A stretch of DNA of 64,000 bases from Streptomyces sp. CB02959. GTDB lineage: Bacteria; Actinomycetota; Actinomycetes; Streptomycetales; Streptomycetaceae. The notes beneath the pieces are model-generated. The model was not told where the DNA came from. It saw nothing but the letters and a program-made list of their open reading frames with translations, and did not search any database. Below are positions 41,747-49,959 of the stretch, one piece after another. Each line of letters opens with the position of its first letter. The stretch's first letter is position 1. The stretch lies in contig NZ_NNBP01000027.1 of the NCBI RefSeq assembly GCF_002803155.1, positions 1 through 64,000 on the forward strand, read 5' to 3'. The translations under genes and the position numbers were made by a program.

Positions 41747-44700
41747 ATGCCCAGCTCGCAGCCCCCAACTGACGAGTTCAGCGCACGTACCGCTCAGCGC
41801 AGCGCGCACCTGTACGCGACAGACCCGCAGTTCTGCGACGCCACACCCCTGAGCGCCGTCACCGAGGCGATCCGGCGGCCGGAACTGCCGCTCGCCGACC
41901 TCATCGCCACGGTGATGGAGGGGTACGCGGACCGACCCGCTCTGGGTGAGCGCGCCACCGAGCCGGTCACCGACCCGGATACGGGCCGCACCACGCTGCG
42001 CCTCCTGGAGCGGTTCGACACGATCACCTACGGCGAACTGTGGGAACGTGTCGGCGCGGTGGCCTCCGAGTGGCGGCATCACCCCGACCACGCCGTGGGC
42101 CCGGGCGACTTCGTCGTGGTTCTCGGTCCCACCAGCGCCGACCACACCGTGGTCGATCTGGCGTGCGTCCGTTCCGGCGCGGTGTGCGTCCCTCTCCAGG
42201 CCGGTGCCTCTGCGGGGGAGCTCGTCCCCATCGTCGCGCAGACCGGACCGCGCCTGCTCGCGGTGGACGTCGCCCACCTCGAAGTCGCGCTCCAGGTCGC
42301 GGCGCAGGTGCCGACGCTGGGGCGGATCGTCGTGTTCGGCCACCGCCCCGAGGTCACCGCTCACCAGGAGAAGGTGGACTCCGCGTGCGGTCGACTCACG
42401 GCGCAAGGCCGGGGAGTCACCCTGGACACGCTGGCGTCCGTCATCGAGCGAGGAAGGACCCTGCCGCCGGTTTCCCGGAGCCCCGAGCGGTCGACGGCCG
42501 ACGCGCTCAGCACGCTGATCTACACCTCGGGAAGCACGGGCACCCCCAAGGGCGCCATGTACACCGAGCGTCTTGTCAGGCAGTTCTGGGTCGACTTCGT
42601 GCCGGACCAGGAGATGCGGCCGGCCATCGTGCTCAACTACATGCCCCTGAGCCACATGGTGGGGCGGGGCGTACTGTTCGGCACACTCGCCAAGGGGGGC
42701 ACCGCCTACTTCGTGGCGTCGAGCGACTTATCGACCCTCTTGGAGGATCTCTCACTGGTCCGCCCCACTGAGTTCCTCATGGTGCCCCGCATCTGCGACA
42801 TGCTCTTCCAGCGCTACCAGCGTGAGTTGACCCGCCGGCACGAGGAGGGAGGCGATGCGGCCGAGCAGGCGGACCGCGTGAAGGAGGAACTGCGGGAGAA
42901 GGTCCTGGGCGGCCGCCTGCTGTGGGCGGTCAACGCCTCGGCCCCGCTGAGCGCGGAGATGACGGCGTTCGTCGAGAGCTGCCTGCACGTCAGGATGCTC
43001 GACGGTTACGGGTCGACGGAAGCCGGACTCGTCTCCCTCGACGGCCGGGTGCTGCGCCCGCCGGTCACCGACCACAAACTGGCGGACGTGCCCGAACTGG
43101 GCTACTTCCGTACCGACTCGCCGCACCCCAGGGGCGAACTGCTGATCAAGTCCGACCGACTCGTCGCCGGCTACTTCCAACGGCCGGATGCCACCGCCCA
43201 GGTCTTCGACGAGGACGGTTTCTACCGCACGGGCGACATCATGGCCCGTACAGGTCCCGACGAGCTGGTGTACGTCGACCGCCGTTCCCATGTCCTCAAG
43301 CTGTCCCAGGGCGAGTTCGTGGCCGCGTCCCGTCTGGAAGCCCTCTTCACCAGCAGTCCGCTGGTCCGGCAGATCTTCGTGTACGGCAACAGTGCCCGGG
43401 CCTACCTCCTCGCGGTCGTAGTGCCCACTCAGGAGGCGCTCGACCGCGTCGGCGAGGACCCCCGGCACCTCAGGTCGATGCTGCGCGAGTCCCTGCACCG
43501 CCTCGCCACCGATGCGGGCCTCAACTCCTATGAGATCCCACGGGACTTCGTTGTCGAGAGCGAGCCCTTCAGCCAGCACAACGGGTTGCTCTCCGGAATG
43601 CGCAAGCTGCTGCGCCCTGCGCTGACGAAGCGCTACGGCGAGCGTCTCGAAGCGCTGTACACCGAGCTGACCGAGCGCGAGACCGACGAACTCCAGGCGC
43701 TGCGCCGGGCCGACCCGGCCCGGCCGGTACCGGAAACCGTGCTCCGGGCCGCCCAAGCACTTCTCGGACACCAGCAGGGCGACCTGAAGCCCGGCACACG
43801 CTTCCTCGAACTCGGTGGCGACAGCCTGTCCGCGCTGTCGTTCTCCCAGCTGCTGAAGGAGATCTTCCACGTCGACGTCCCGGTCGACGTCGTCATCAAC
43901 CCGGTCAACACGCTCCAGCGGGTGGCTGATCACATCGAGCAGGCCCTGGCATCGGGACACCGGCGACCGACCGCCGACAGCGTCCACGGACCGAGCGCGA
44001 CACGGCTCATGGCGAGCGACCTGACGCTGGACGCGTTCCTCGACACACAGACCCTGGCGAGGGACAACACCCCGACCGGTCCACTGCCGAAGGCACGCAC
44101 CATCCTGCTGACCGGCGCCAACGGCTACCTGGGCCGCTTCCTGTGCCTCGAATGGCTGGAGCGCGTCGCGGAGCGCGGCGGCACACTGGTGTGCGTGGTC
44201 CGTGGCAGCACCGCCGAGCTGGCCCGGACACGGCTCGATGCGGCCTTCGACAGCGGCGACCCGGAACTCCTCCAGCGCTACCACGACCTGGCCGGCGAGC
44301 ACCTGGAGGTGGTCGCCGGCGACATCGGGGAGGCCGACTTCGGGCTCGACAAGGAGACCTGGCAGCGGCTGGCCGACACCGTGGACCTGATCGTTCACCC
44401 GGCGGCGCTGGTCAACCATGTCCTGCCCTACGACCAGCTGTTCGGCCCCAACGTGCTGGGGACAGCCGAACTGATCCGGCTCGCGGTCACCTCCCGGATC
44501 AAGCAGTTCACCTACCTGTCGACGGTCGCCGTCGCCTTCGGGTCCGAGGCCGCGGCCGACGAGGCGGCGGACATCCGCACGGCCTGCCGGGCGCGCGACC
44601 TCGACAGCGGATACGCCGACGGCTACGCGGCCAGCAAGTGGGCGGGCGAGGTACTGCTGCGCGAGGCACACGACACGTTCGGCCTGCCGGTCGCCGTGTT

Positions 44701-45277
44701 CCGCTCCAACCTGATCCTCGCGCATCCGCGCTACCGGGGACAGCTGAACATCCCGGACGTGTTCACCCGCCTCTTGCTGAGCCTGCTGGCGACAGGAATC
44801 GCCCCCGGCAGCTTCTACGCCCCGGGCGCCGGTGACGGCAACGGGCACTACGACGGACTCCCCGTGGACTTCACCGCGCAGGCCGTCACCGCGCTGGGCG
44901 ACGACACACGGGAGGGGTACCGGACCTTCAACGTCGTCAACCCCCACGAGGACGGAGTTTCGCTCGACACCTTCGTCGACTGGCTGGTGGCGGCCGGACA
45001 CCCCCTGGCACGCATTCACGATTACGACGAGTGGCTCGACCGCTTCGAGACCACCCTGCGCGCGCTGCCCGACCGCCAGAGGCAGCATTCGCTGCTCCCC
45101 CTGCTGCACGCCTTCGCGAGGCCGGCGGAGCCTCTGCCCGGGTCCGCCCTGCCGGCGGAGCAATTCCGCGCGGCAGTGCGGGCAGCCGCCCTCAACAAGG
45201 AGAACGACATCCCGCATCTGTCCCAGGACCTGATCACCAAGTACGTGGCGGACCTCCGGTCACAGCACCTGCTGTGA
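41747..45277 (+). CDS. carboxylic acid reductase (A-T-R)
   Basis: 1176 aa from ATG 41747 (AAGGAGA upstream). It reduces a carboxylic acid to the aldehyde using ATP and NADPH. The adenylation domain (about 50-640) has LIYTSGSTGTPKGAMYTE (257-274), MLDGYGSTEAGLV (418-430) and YRTGDIMA. The carrier domain has FLELGGDSLSALSF with phosphopantetheine Ser693. The reductase domain (about 780-1176) has TILLTGANGYLGRFLCLEWL for NADPH (TGANGYLG 789-796), TYLSTVAVAF, and GYAASKWAGE with the YxxxK pair. Length and order match Nocardia/Mycobacterium CARs. It needs a phosphopantetheinyl transferase, not found in the window. It is likely paired with the upstream GntR regulator and the downstream proline-racemase-family gene. 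Confidence 0.95.
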   Translation: MPSSQPPTDEFSARTAQRSAHLYATDPQFCDATPLSAVTEAIRRPELPLADLIATVMEGYADRPALGERATEPVTDPDTGRTTLRLLERFDTITYGELWERVGAVASEWRHHPDHAVGPGDFVVVLGPTSADHTVVDLACVRSGAVCVPLQAGASAGELVPIVAQTGPRLLAVDVAHLEVALQVAAQVPTLGRIVVFGHRPEVTAHQEKVDSACGRLTAQGRGVTLDTLASVIERGRTLPPVSRSPERSTADALSTLIYTSGSTGTPKGAMYTERLVRQFWVDFVPDQEMRPAIVLNYMPLSHMVGRGVLFGTLAKGGTAYFVASSDLSTLLEDLSLVRPTEFLMVPRICDMLFQRYQRELTRRHEEGGDAAEQADRVKEELREKVLGGRLLWAVNASAPLSAEMTAFVESCLHVRMLDGYGSTEAGLVSLDGRVLRPPVTDHKLADVPELGYFRTDSPHPRGELLIKSDRLVAGYFQRPDATAQVFDEDGFYRTGDIMARTGPDELVYVDRRSHVLKLSQGEFVAASRLEALFTSSPLVRQIFVYGNSARAYLLAVVVPTQEALDRVGEDPRHLRSMLRESLHRLATDAGLNSYEIPRDFVVESEPFSQHNGLLSGMRKLLRPALTKRYGERLEALYTELTERETDELQALRRADPARPVPETVLRAAQALLGHQQGDLKPGTRFLELGGDSLSALSFSQLLKEIFHVDVPVDVVINPVNTLQRVADHIEQALASGHRRPTADSVHGPSATRLMASDLTLDAFLDTQTLARDNTPTGPLPKARTILLTGANGYLGRFLCLEWLERVAERGGTLVCVVRGSTAELARTRLDAAFDSGDPELLQRYHDLAGEHLEVVAGDIGEADFGLDKETWQRLADTVDLIVHPAALVNHVLPYDQLFGPNVLGTAELIRLAVTSRIKQFTYLSTVAVAFGSEAAADEAADIRTACRARDLDSGYADGYAASKWAGEVLLREAHDTFGLPVAVFRSNLILAHPRYRGQLNIPDVFTRLLLSLLATGIAPGSFYAPGAGDGNGHYDGLPVDFTAQAVTALGDDTREGYRTFNVVNPHEDGVSLDTFVDWLVAAGHPLARIHDYDEWLDRFETTLRALPDRQRQHSLLPLLHAFARPAEPLPGSALPAEQFRAAVRAAALNKENDIPHLSQDLITKYVADLRSQHLL

Positions 45278-45459
45278 CCGACCACGCGGACGATCACCGC
45301 ACGGAACACCACCTCGGGCACGCCCCACCCAGGACGCTCAAGGGGTCTTCGAACGCCGCGCGGGCCTCGCATCGTTTGGCGAAGGGCATAGAGGCGCCCC
45401 GCGCCGGGAACCCCTCACTTCCGGACCTTCCCGAACCCCCACCGACACAAGGAGCAGCC

Positions 45460-46485
45460 ATGGCGGGCCAGTTCCAGGCGATCAGCACCGTCGACTACCA
45501 CACCGGCGGCGAACCGTTCCGGATCGTCCCCGAACCGCCAGTCGCTATCGAAGGGGCCGTCGTCGCCGAACGCCGCATGTTCGCCATCAGCGACCCCAAG
45601 GTGGACAACCTGCGCAAGCTGCTGTGCTTCGAGCCTCGCGGGCACGCCGACATGTACGGCGGCTTCATCACCCCGCCCGACGACGAAGGCGCCGACTTCG
45701 GCGTGCTGTTCTGGCACAAGGACGGCTTTTCGACGGCCTGCGGCCACGGCTCCATCGCGCTCGCCGTCTGGGCCGTGCAGACCGGCCGCGTCGCCCCCGA
45801 CCCCTCCGGCTCCACCACGGTCGTCATCGACGTCCCCTCGGGCCGGGTCACCCTGCGCGTGCACACGGCCGGCGAGCGGATCACCGGCGTCGACTTCGTC
45901 AATGTCCCCAGCTACCGGCTTGCCGAACACGTCACCGTCAAGACCGCACGCGGGGACGTCACCGTCGACATCGGCTACGGCGGCGCCATCTACGCCCACC
46001 TCAACGCAGCCAGTGTCGGACTGGCCGTCACACCCGAGCACTACCGCGATCTCATCGCGATCGGGCGTGAGGTGAAGTGGGCGCTGAACGACAGCGAGCA
46101 CGCCCGTCACCCCGTCGACGACCGCCTCAGCGGCATCTACGGCACCATCCTGTACGACGACCTGGGCACCGACGAGGACGGCAATCCGCACCAGCGCAAC
46201 GTCACCGTCTTCGCCGACGGCCAGGTCGACCGCTCGCCGTGCGGCTCCGGTACCTGTTCACGCGTCGCCGTGCTCGCGGCGACCGGTCACCTGCGGCCGG
46301 GCCAGACCCTCGTCCACGACTCGATCGTCGGTTCCCGCTTCCACTCCCGGATCGTGGCGGAGTCGACCAGCGACGGCTATCCCGCAGTCGTTCCAGAGGT
46401 CACGGGGACGGCGTACCGCACCAGCGAACAACGCTTCGAGCTCGATCCTGCGGACGAGCTCGGCACCGGCTTCGTGTTGCGGTGA
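45460..46485 (+). CDS. proline racemase / 4-hydroxyproline epimerase family enzyme
   Basis: 341 aa from ATG 45460 (AGGAGC upstream). Two catalytic cysteine motifs are present: FSTACGHGSIALAV (first Cys) and VDRSPCGSGTCSRVAVLA (second Cys). The family also contains dehydratases, in which the first Cys is Thr. Both Cys here favour a racemase/epimerase. STVDYHTGGEPFRIV at the N terminus and MYGGFITPPDDEGADFGVLFW are family hallmarks. It is 180 bp downstream of CAR, same strand. A metabolic link with CAR is not obvious. Confidence 0.88.
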   Translation: MAGQFQAISTVDYHTGGEPFRIVPEPPVAIEGAVVAERRMFAISDPKVDNLRKLLCFEPRGHADMYGGFITPPDDEGADFGVLFWHKDGFSTACGHGSIALAVWAVQTGRVAPDPSGSTTVVIDVPSGRVTLRVHTAGERITGVDFVNVPSYRLAEHVTVKTARGDVTVDIGYGGAIYAHLNAASVGLAVTPEHYRDLIAIGREVKWALNDSEHARHPVDDRLSGIYGTILYDDLGTDEDGNPHQRNVTVFADGQVDRSPCGSGTCSRVAVLAATGHLRPGQTLVHDSIVGSRFHSRIVAESTSDGYPAVVPEVTGTAYRTSEQRFELDPADELGTGFVLR

Positions 46486-46486
46486 C

Positions 46487-46700
46487 GGTCGCGCCGACCG
46501 ACGGAGTGCGCGCGTGGACGGCCAGGACGAGGCCGAGAGTGTCGGTGATCAAGTGCCGCTTGCGTCCTTTTGTCTTCTTGCCGGCGCCGATGCCCTGGCT
46601 GGCCTCGGGGACGTTTGTCGAGGTCTTCACGCTCTGCGCGTCCACCACGGCCGCGGTCGGCTCAGTGTTGCGGCAAGGGGCTTCGCCCGCCAGGCGGTGA
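46487..46700 (-). pseudogene. IS5-type transposase fragment
   Basis: The minus strand reads NTEPTAAVVDAQSVKTSTNV then KGRKRHLITDTLGLVLAVHA, a central portion of an IS5-type transposase (first DDE Asp and the GRKRHIVVDT-like motif). It ends at the proline racemase stop and begins inside an MgtE-like gene, so it marks an old insertion plus deletion. Confidence 0.8.
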
Positions 46701-46722
46701 AGACCGGCTCGATCAGAGCTCA

Positions 46723-47042
46723 GCGCGGCGCGCAGCAGGACCTCCCCCTCTCGCCGCTCGAAGTGCCGCAGGTCGCCCCGGGGGTCGGCCAAGGTGATCC
46801 GCTGCCCCTGCAAGTCGGCGATCTGCTCGGCGGGCAGGAACACCTCGCGTCCGCCCACGCGCGCCACCACCCCGGTGACCTGCGGTTAGCCCCGGCCGCG
46901 CAGCCGGACGGTGACGTCGGAGAGACGGCCGACCACCTCGCCGTCGCTGCCTACCAGCGGCCGGCGAAGAAGACCAGTCAGATGCGCGACACGCTCCGCA
47001 TCAACCAACCCAGGCACAACGTGCCCGACCGGAACCCTCGCA
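46723..47042 (-). pseudogene. MgtE-N/PRC-barrel protein relic with in-frame stop
   Basis: The minus strand reads ERVAHLTGLLRRPLVGSDGEVVGRLSDVTVRLRG, an in-frame TAA, then PQVTGVVARVGGREVFLPAEQIADLQGQRITL and DLRHFERREGEVLLRA, where an IS5 fragment cuts it off. These are the N-terminal PRC-barrel-like repeats of actinobacterial MgtE-N proteins, which often lie beside NRAMP-type transporters. It is dead because of the stop and truncation. Its closeness to the intact magnesium-type locus at 48-54 kb may reflect a larger former cluster. Confidence 0.7.
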
Positions 47043-47216
47043 TCTGCGGCGTTGGTGGCGGTATCGCGGTGGGCGGGCGCGGCCGGTTCCCTCGTGTGGC
47101 AATCCTCACAGACCCTTGCTCGATTGCACGATCATGCAACTATTGCGGTGTCCATCGCGTCCCACACGTCATCGACACATCAATTGCCGGATGAACCGAC
47201 CAGACGGACTGGGCAC

Positions 47217-47927
47217 ATGCAAGAACAGCAAGCCGGAGCGACGGACAGCGGCCGGGTACGGCGGCAAGATCAGCAGCCCGCGCACCCCTCTTGGGAAGCG
47301 TCGTCGCCCGCCACGGTGTACCGCGCTTCTCCGGCGGGGAGAAGGGGCAGGCGCTCCGGCCGCCGAAGGGGTCCGGCGGCGCTGGCCCTCGGAGCCGTAC
47401 TCATACTCGCCGCCCTCGGGGTCGTCTGGTGGCTGACCCGGCCGCCCGCACTGCCCACCATTCCCCCTCGGTATCTGGCGACCATTCAGTCCGCCACCAA
47501 GACCTGCCCGGAGCTGAGCGTTCCGATGCTCGCCGCGCAGCTCGACGCGGAGAGCCACTGGGATCCGCGGGCGGATTCCGGCCAGGCCCAGGGCATCGCG
47601 CAGTTCCATCCGTCGACCTGGGTGGAGTGGGGCAAGGACTACACCGGCGACGGCAAGGCCGACGTGTGGAACCCGGCCGACGCCATCCCGGCCCAGGGCG
47701 CCTACATGTGCCACCTGTTCAAGCAGGTCAAGGGCGTCCCCGGAAACCCGACCCAGCTCGCTCTCGCCGCGTACAACGCGGGCCCCGGCGCAGTGCTCAA
47801 GGCCCGGGGCATCCCGCAGATCCCCGAGACGCAGAACTACGTCAACCGGATCGAGGCGCTGATCCCGAAGTACACCCAGACCTACGCCAAGCAGATCAGC
47901 GCTTCGCCCAGCCCTCCGGGCAACTGA
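47217..47927 (+). CDS. membrane-anchored lytic transglycosylase (SLT domain)
   Basis: 236 aa from ATG 47217. An Arg-rich cytoplasmic N terminus is followed by one transmembrane helix (about 54-75, LALGAVLILAALGVVWWL) and an extracytoplasmic SLT domain. The domain has catalytic Glu in LAAQLDAESHWDPRADSGQAQGIAQFHPSTW, then GDGKADVWNPADAI and LALAAYNAGPGAVL. It would cleave peptidoglycan glycan strands. A second ATG at 47191 is out of frame. It stands alone between the MgtE relic and the ArsR regulator. Confidence 0.88.
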   Translation: MQEQQAGATDSGRVRRQDQQPAHPSWEASSPATVYRASPAGRRGRRSGRRRGPAALALGAVLILAALGVVWWLTRPPALPTIPPRYLATIQSATKTCPELSVPMLAAQLDAESHWDPRADSGQAQGIAQFHPSTWVEWGKDYTGDGKADVWNPADAIPAQGAYMCHLFKQVKGVPGNPTQLALAAYNAGPGAVLKARGIPQIPETQNYVNRIEALIPKYTQTYAKQISASPSPPGN

Positions 47928-47999
47928 CGACCACTACCCCCCTTTGATGTCGCAGCTGAGCCGAGACGATCTTGGTGGGGCAGGTCTGATCGCGGCCTC

Positions 48000-48020
48000 G
48001 GAGCTGTCCTGGACAGCTCC
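48000..48020. repeat. 21-bp palindrome
   Basis: GGAGCTGTCC-T-GGACAGCTCC, perfectly symmetrical about 48010, 73 bp past the transglycosylase stop. The one-base centre makes it a poor hairpin. It could be an operator or a transposon trace. Confidence 0.6.
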
Positions 48021-48099
48021 GTTCACCGGTCACAGCCCGGGTCCACCGCGGCGAGTGTGCTGCCGGCGGGCCGTTTGCGCGGCGGTGCCAGGGATAGGG

Positions 48100-48119
48100 T
48101 ATTTGCATGGGAGCGCAAG
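48100..48119 (-). promoter_or_regulatory. ArsR-type operator over the arsR-like start codon
   Basis: Read on the minus strand: CTTGCGCTCCCATGCAAATA, i.e. TTGC-N8-GCAAATA. It covers the start codon of the ArsR-family gene and matches, with the same spacing, the sites at 52098 and 52252. Binding there would block its own transcription or initiation. Confidence 0.65.
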
Positions 48120-48529
48120 TTGAGGCGTGGGATGCGGCTGGGGCCGAGCGGGCGATCGCGGTGCTGAAGGCGGTGGCCGATCCGACGCGGTACCGGCTGT
48201 TGTGGGCGCTGAGCCGGCAGGAGTTCCCGGTCGGCAGCTTGGCGGAGATGGTGGGCGCGCACGTGGCCGCGGTCTCCCAGCACCTGGCGAAGCTCCGCAC
48301 GGCGGGGCTGGTGGTCACCCGGCGGGAGGGCACGCGGATCTACTACCGGGTGGCCGGCCCGCATGTGCGAGGGCTGCTGGAGGAGGCGTCGCTGGTGGCG
48401 TCGGCGGCGCCGTCGGAGGGCGCCGGGCCCGTGAGCGGGCAGGAGGCGATGGCCGCGGTGGCGCAGGAACAGCCGGCGCGGGTGACTGGCCGCCGGGTGC
48501 GGGCCCGGCGGCCCGCGACGGCGGAGTAG
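48107..48529 (+). CDS. ArsR/SmtB-family regulator with degenerate metal site
   Basis: 140 aa. Winged helix: VLKAVADPTRYRLLWAL, VGSLAEMVGAHVAAVSQHLAKLRTAGLVVTRREGTRIYYRV. In zinc/cobalt sensors of this family helix 5 carries D-x-H and H-x-x-E ligands. Here only the His of GPHVRGLLEEASLV remains, and there is no cysteine anywhere. It may sense something other than the usual soft metals. A Pro/Arg-rich tail follows (about 115-140). There is almost no leader before ATG 48107, suggesting a leaderless message. Its operator-like motif recurs at the divergent promoters 52.1-52.3 kb, making it the probable regulator of the ABC and NRAMP genes. It is convergent with the ABC operon. Confidence 0.85.
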   Translation: MGAQVEAWDAAGAERAIAVLKAVADPTRYRLLWALSRQEFPVGSLAEMVGAHVAAVSQHLAKLRTAGLVVTRREGTRIYYRVAGPHVRGLLEEASLVASAAPSEGAGPVSGQEAMAAVAQEQPARVTGRRVRARRPATAE

Positions 48530-48545
48530 CGGCCGCGGCAGCGGC

Positions 48546-49931
48546 TCACAGCGGGATGCCGGCTTCGTCGAGGCGGTACTCCTGGGGATCGGCGTCGTAG
48601 GAGTAGAGCTCGGCGTAGCGGCCCCAGTCGGTGGCGGTGTCCAGCTGCTGTTCGATCTGTTCGCTGGTGTAGTGGTGGGCGAGCAGGTCGCGGAAGAAGC
48701 CGGCGCGCAGGGTGCGGTTCGGGTTCTGCCGAAGGCTGGTGGTGATCAGTTTGACCAGGGGGATCTCCAGGGCCGCGGGGGCGAAGATCGCCTTGGACTG
48801 CTGGACGTCGGCGTCGGCGAAGGCGGTGCCGCGTTCGGTGAGGACGAGGTCGTCCTGGCTGATCTTGGCCAGGCCGAGAAGGTCGAGGGCGTCGACGATG
48901 GGCAGGATGTCGTCGATCTCCAGGCCGAGTTCTTCGGCGAGGTCGGCGAGGTCGCAGCGGCCGCCTCGGTGGTCGACCATTTCGGCGAGGCCGGAGAGGG
49001 CGTCGACACTGGTGGTGGGCAGCGGGGTGTTGGCGTAGGTGCGCTTTTCGCGTTCCATGGCCTCGGTGCGGCCGGAGAGGCGGGTTTCCTTGGTGCGGCC
49101 GGTCATGGTGCGGTAGACGCGGTCGATGAGGTCCTCGAAGGCGGCCGCGTCGCGGTCGCGGGGGCGGTCGAGGGCGACGTCGAACGTTTCGCGGATGGTG
49201 CCGGGGCGTGAGCCGAGGACGACGATGCGGTCGGCCATCAGGACGGCCTCTTCGATGTTGTGGGTGACCAGGACGATGGCGCGGGTGGGGAACTGGCCCG
49301 ATTCCCACAGTTCCAGCAGTTCGCCGCGGAGGTTCTCGGCGGTGAGGACGTCGAGGGCGGAGAAGGGCTCGTCCATCATCAGCACGTCGGGCTCGACGAC
49401 GAGGGCGCGGGCGAAGCCGACGCGCTGGCGCATGCCGCCGGAGAGTTCCTTGGGGTAGGCGGATTCGAAGCCGTCGAGGCCGATGAGGTCGATGGCTTGG
49501 AGGGCGGCCTCGGCGCGTTGCTCGGTGGGGACGCCGCGGGCTTCGAGGCCGATTTCGACGTTCTGCTGGACGGTGAGCCAGGGCAGCAGGGCGAAGGTCT
49601 GGAAGACCATGGCGGTGCCGGGGTTGGCGCCGGTCAGCGGGGTGCCGCGGTAGGCCACGGTGCCGCTGCTGGGCGGGATGAGACCGGCCAGGCAGCGCAG
49701 CAGGGTGGATTTGCCGGAGCCGGACTTGCCGAGCAGGGCGACGATCTCCCCGGCGCGGACGGTGAGGTCGATGCCCGAGAGGACCGGGAGTTCGCCGTCG
49801 GCGCCGGCGTAGGACTTGGTCAGGGCCTCGGCGGACAGCAGGACGGCGCCGTCGGCCGGACGGGTCCGGTGCGTCGGCGGGGTGCCGGCGGTCCGGCGGG
49901 TGCGGAGGTTGCGGAGGGCACTGAGGACCAT
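48546..49931 (-). CDS. ABC transporter ATPase with AAA-associated C-terminal domain
   Basis: 461 aa. Nitrate/sulfonate/taurine-type ATPase: VALLGKSGSGKSTLLRCLAG (Walker A), FQTFALLPWLTV (Q loop), ELSGGMRQRVGFARAL (signature), VLMMDEPFSALD (Walker B), VLVTHNIEEAVLMADRI (switch). From about residue 310 a winged-helix-like AAA-associated domain follows (GGRCDLADLAEELGLEIDDILPIVDALDLLGL...LTERGTAFADAD), as in the COG4754-like subgroup. That tail suggests regulatory sensing. It is encoded 28 bp after the permease gene. Confidence 0.9.
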   Translation of the reverse strand: MVLSALRNLRTRRTAGTPPTHRTRPADGAVLLSAEALTKSYAGADGELPVLSGIDLTVRAGEIVALLGKSGSGKSTLLRCLAGLIPPSSGTVAYRGTPLTGANPGTAMVFQTFALLPWLTVQQNVEIGLEARGVPTEQRAEAALQAIDLIGLDGFESAYPKELSGGMRQRVGFARALVVEPDVLMMDEPFSALDVLTAENLRGELLELWESGQFPTRAIVLVTHNIEEAVLMADRIVVLGSRPGTIRETFDVALDRPRDRDAAAFEDLIDRVYRTMTGRTKETRLSGRTEAMEREKRTYANTPLPTTSVDALSGLAEMVDHRGGRCDLADLAEELGLEIDDILPIVDALDLLGLAKISQDDLVLTERGTAFADADVQQSKAIFAPAALEIPLVKLITTSLRQNPNRTLRAGFFRDLLAHHYTSEQIEQQLDTATDWGRYAELYSYDADPQEYRLDEAGIPL

Positions 49932-49959
49932 GGGGGCTCCAAAGCTGTCGGGCAGCGGG

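Noticed and set aside
42752-45217. 821-codon minus-strand frame opposite the CAR gene
   Set aside because: Antisense shadow; CAR motifs are complete on the plus strand.
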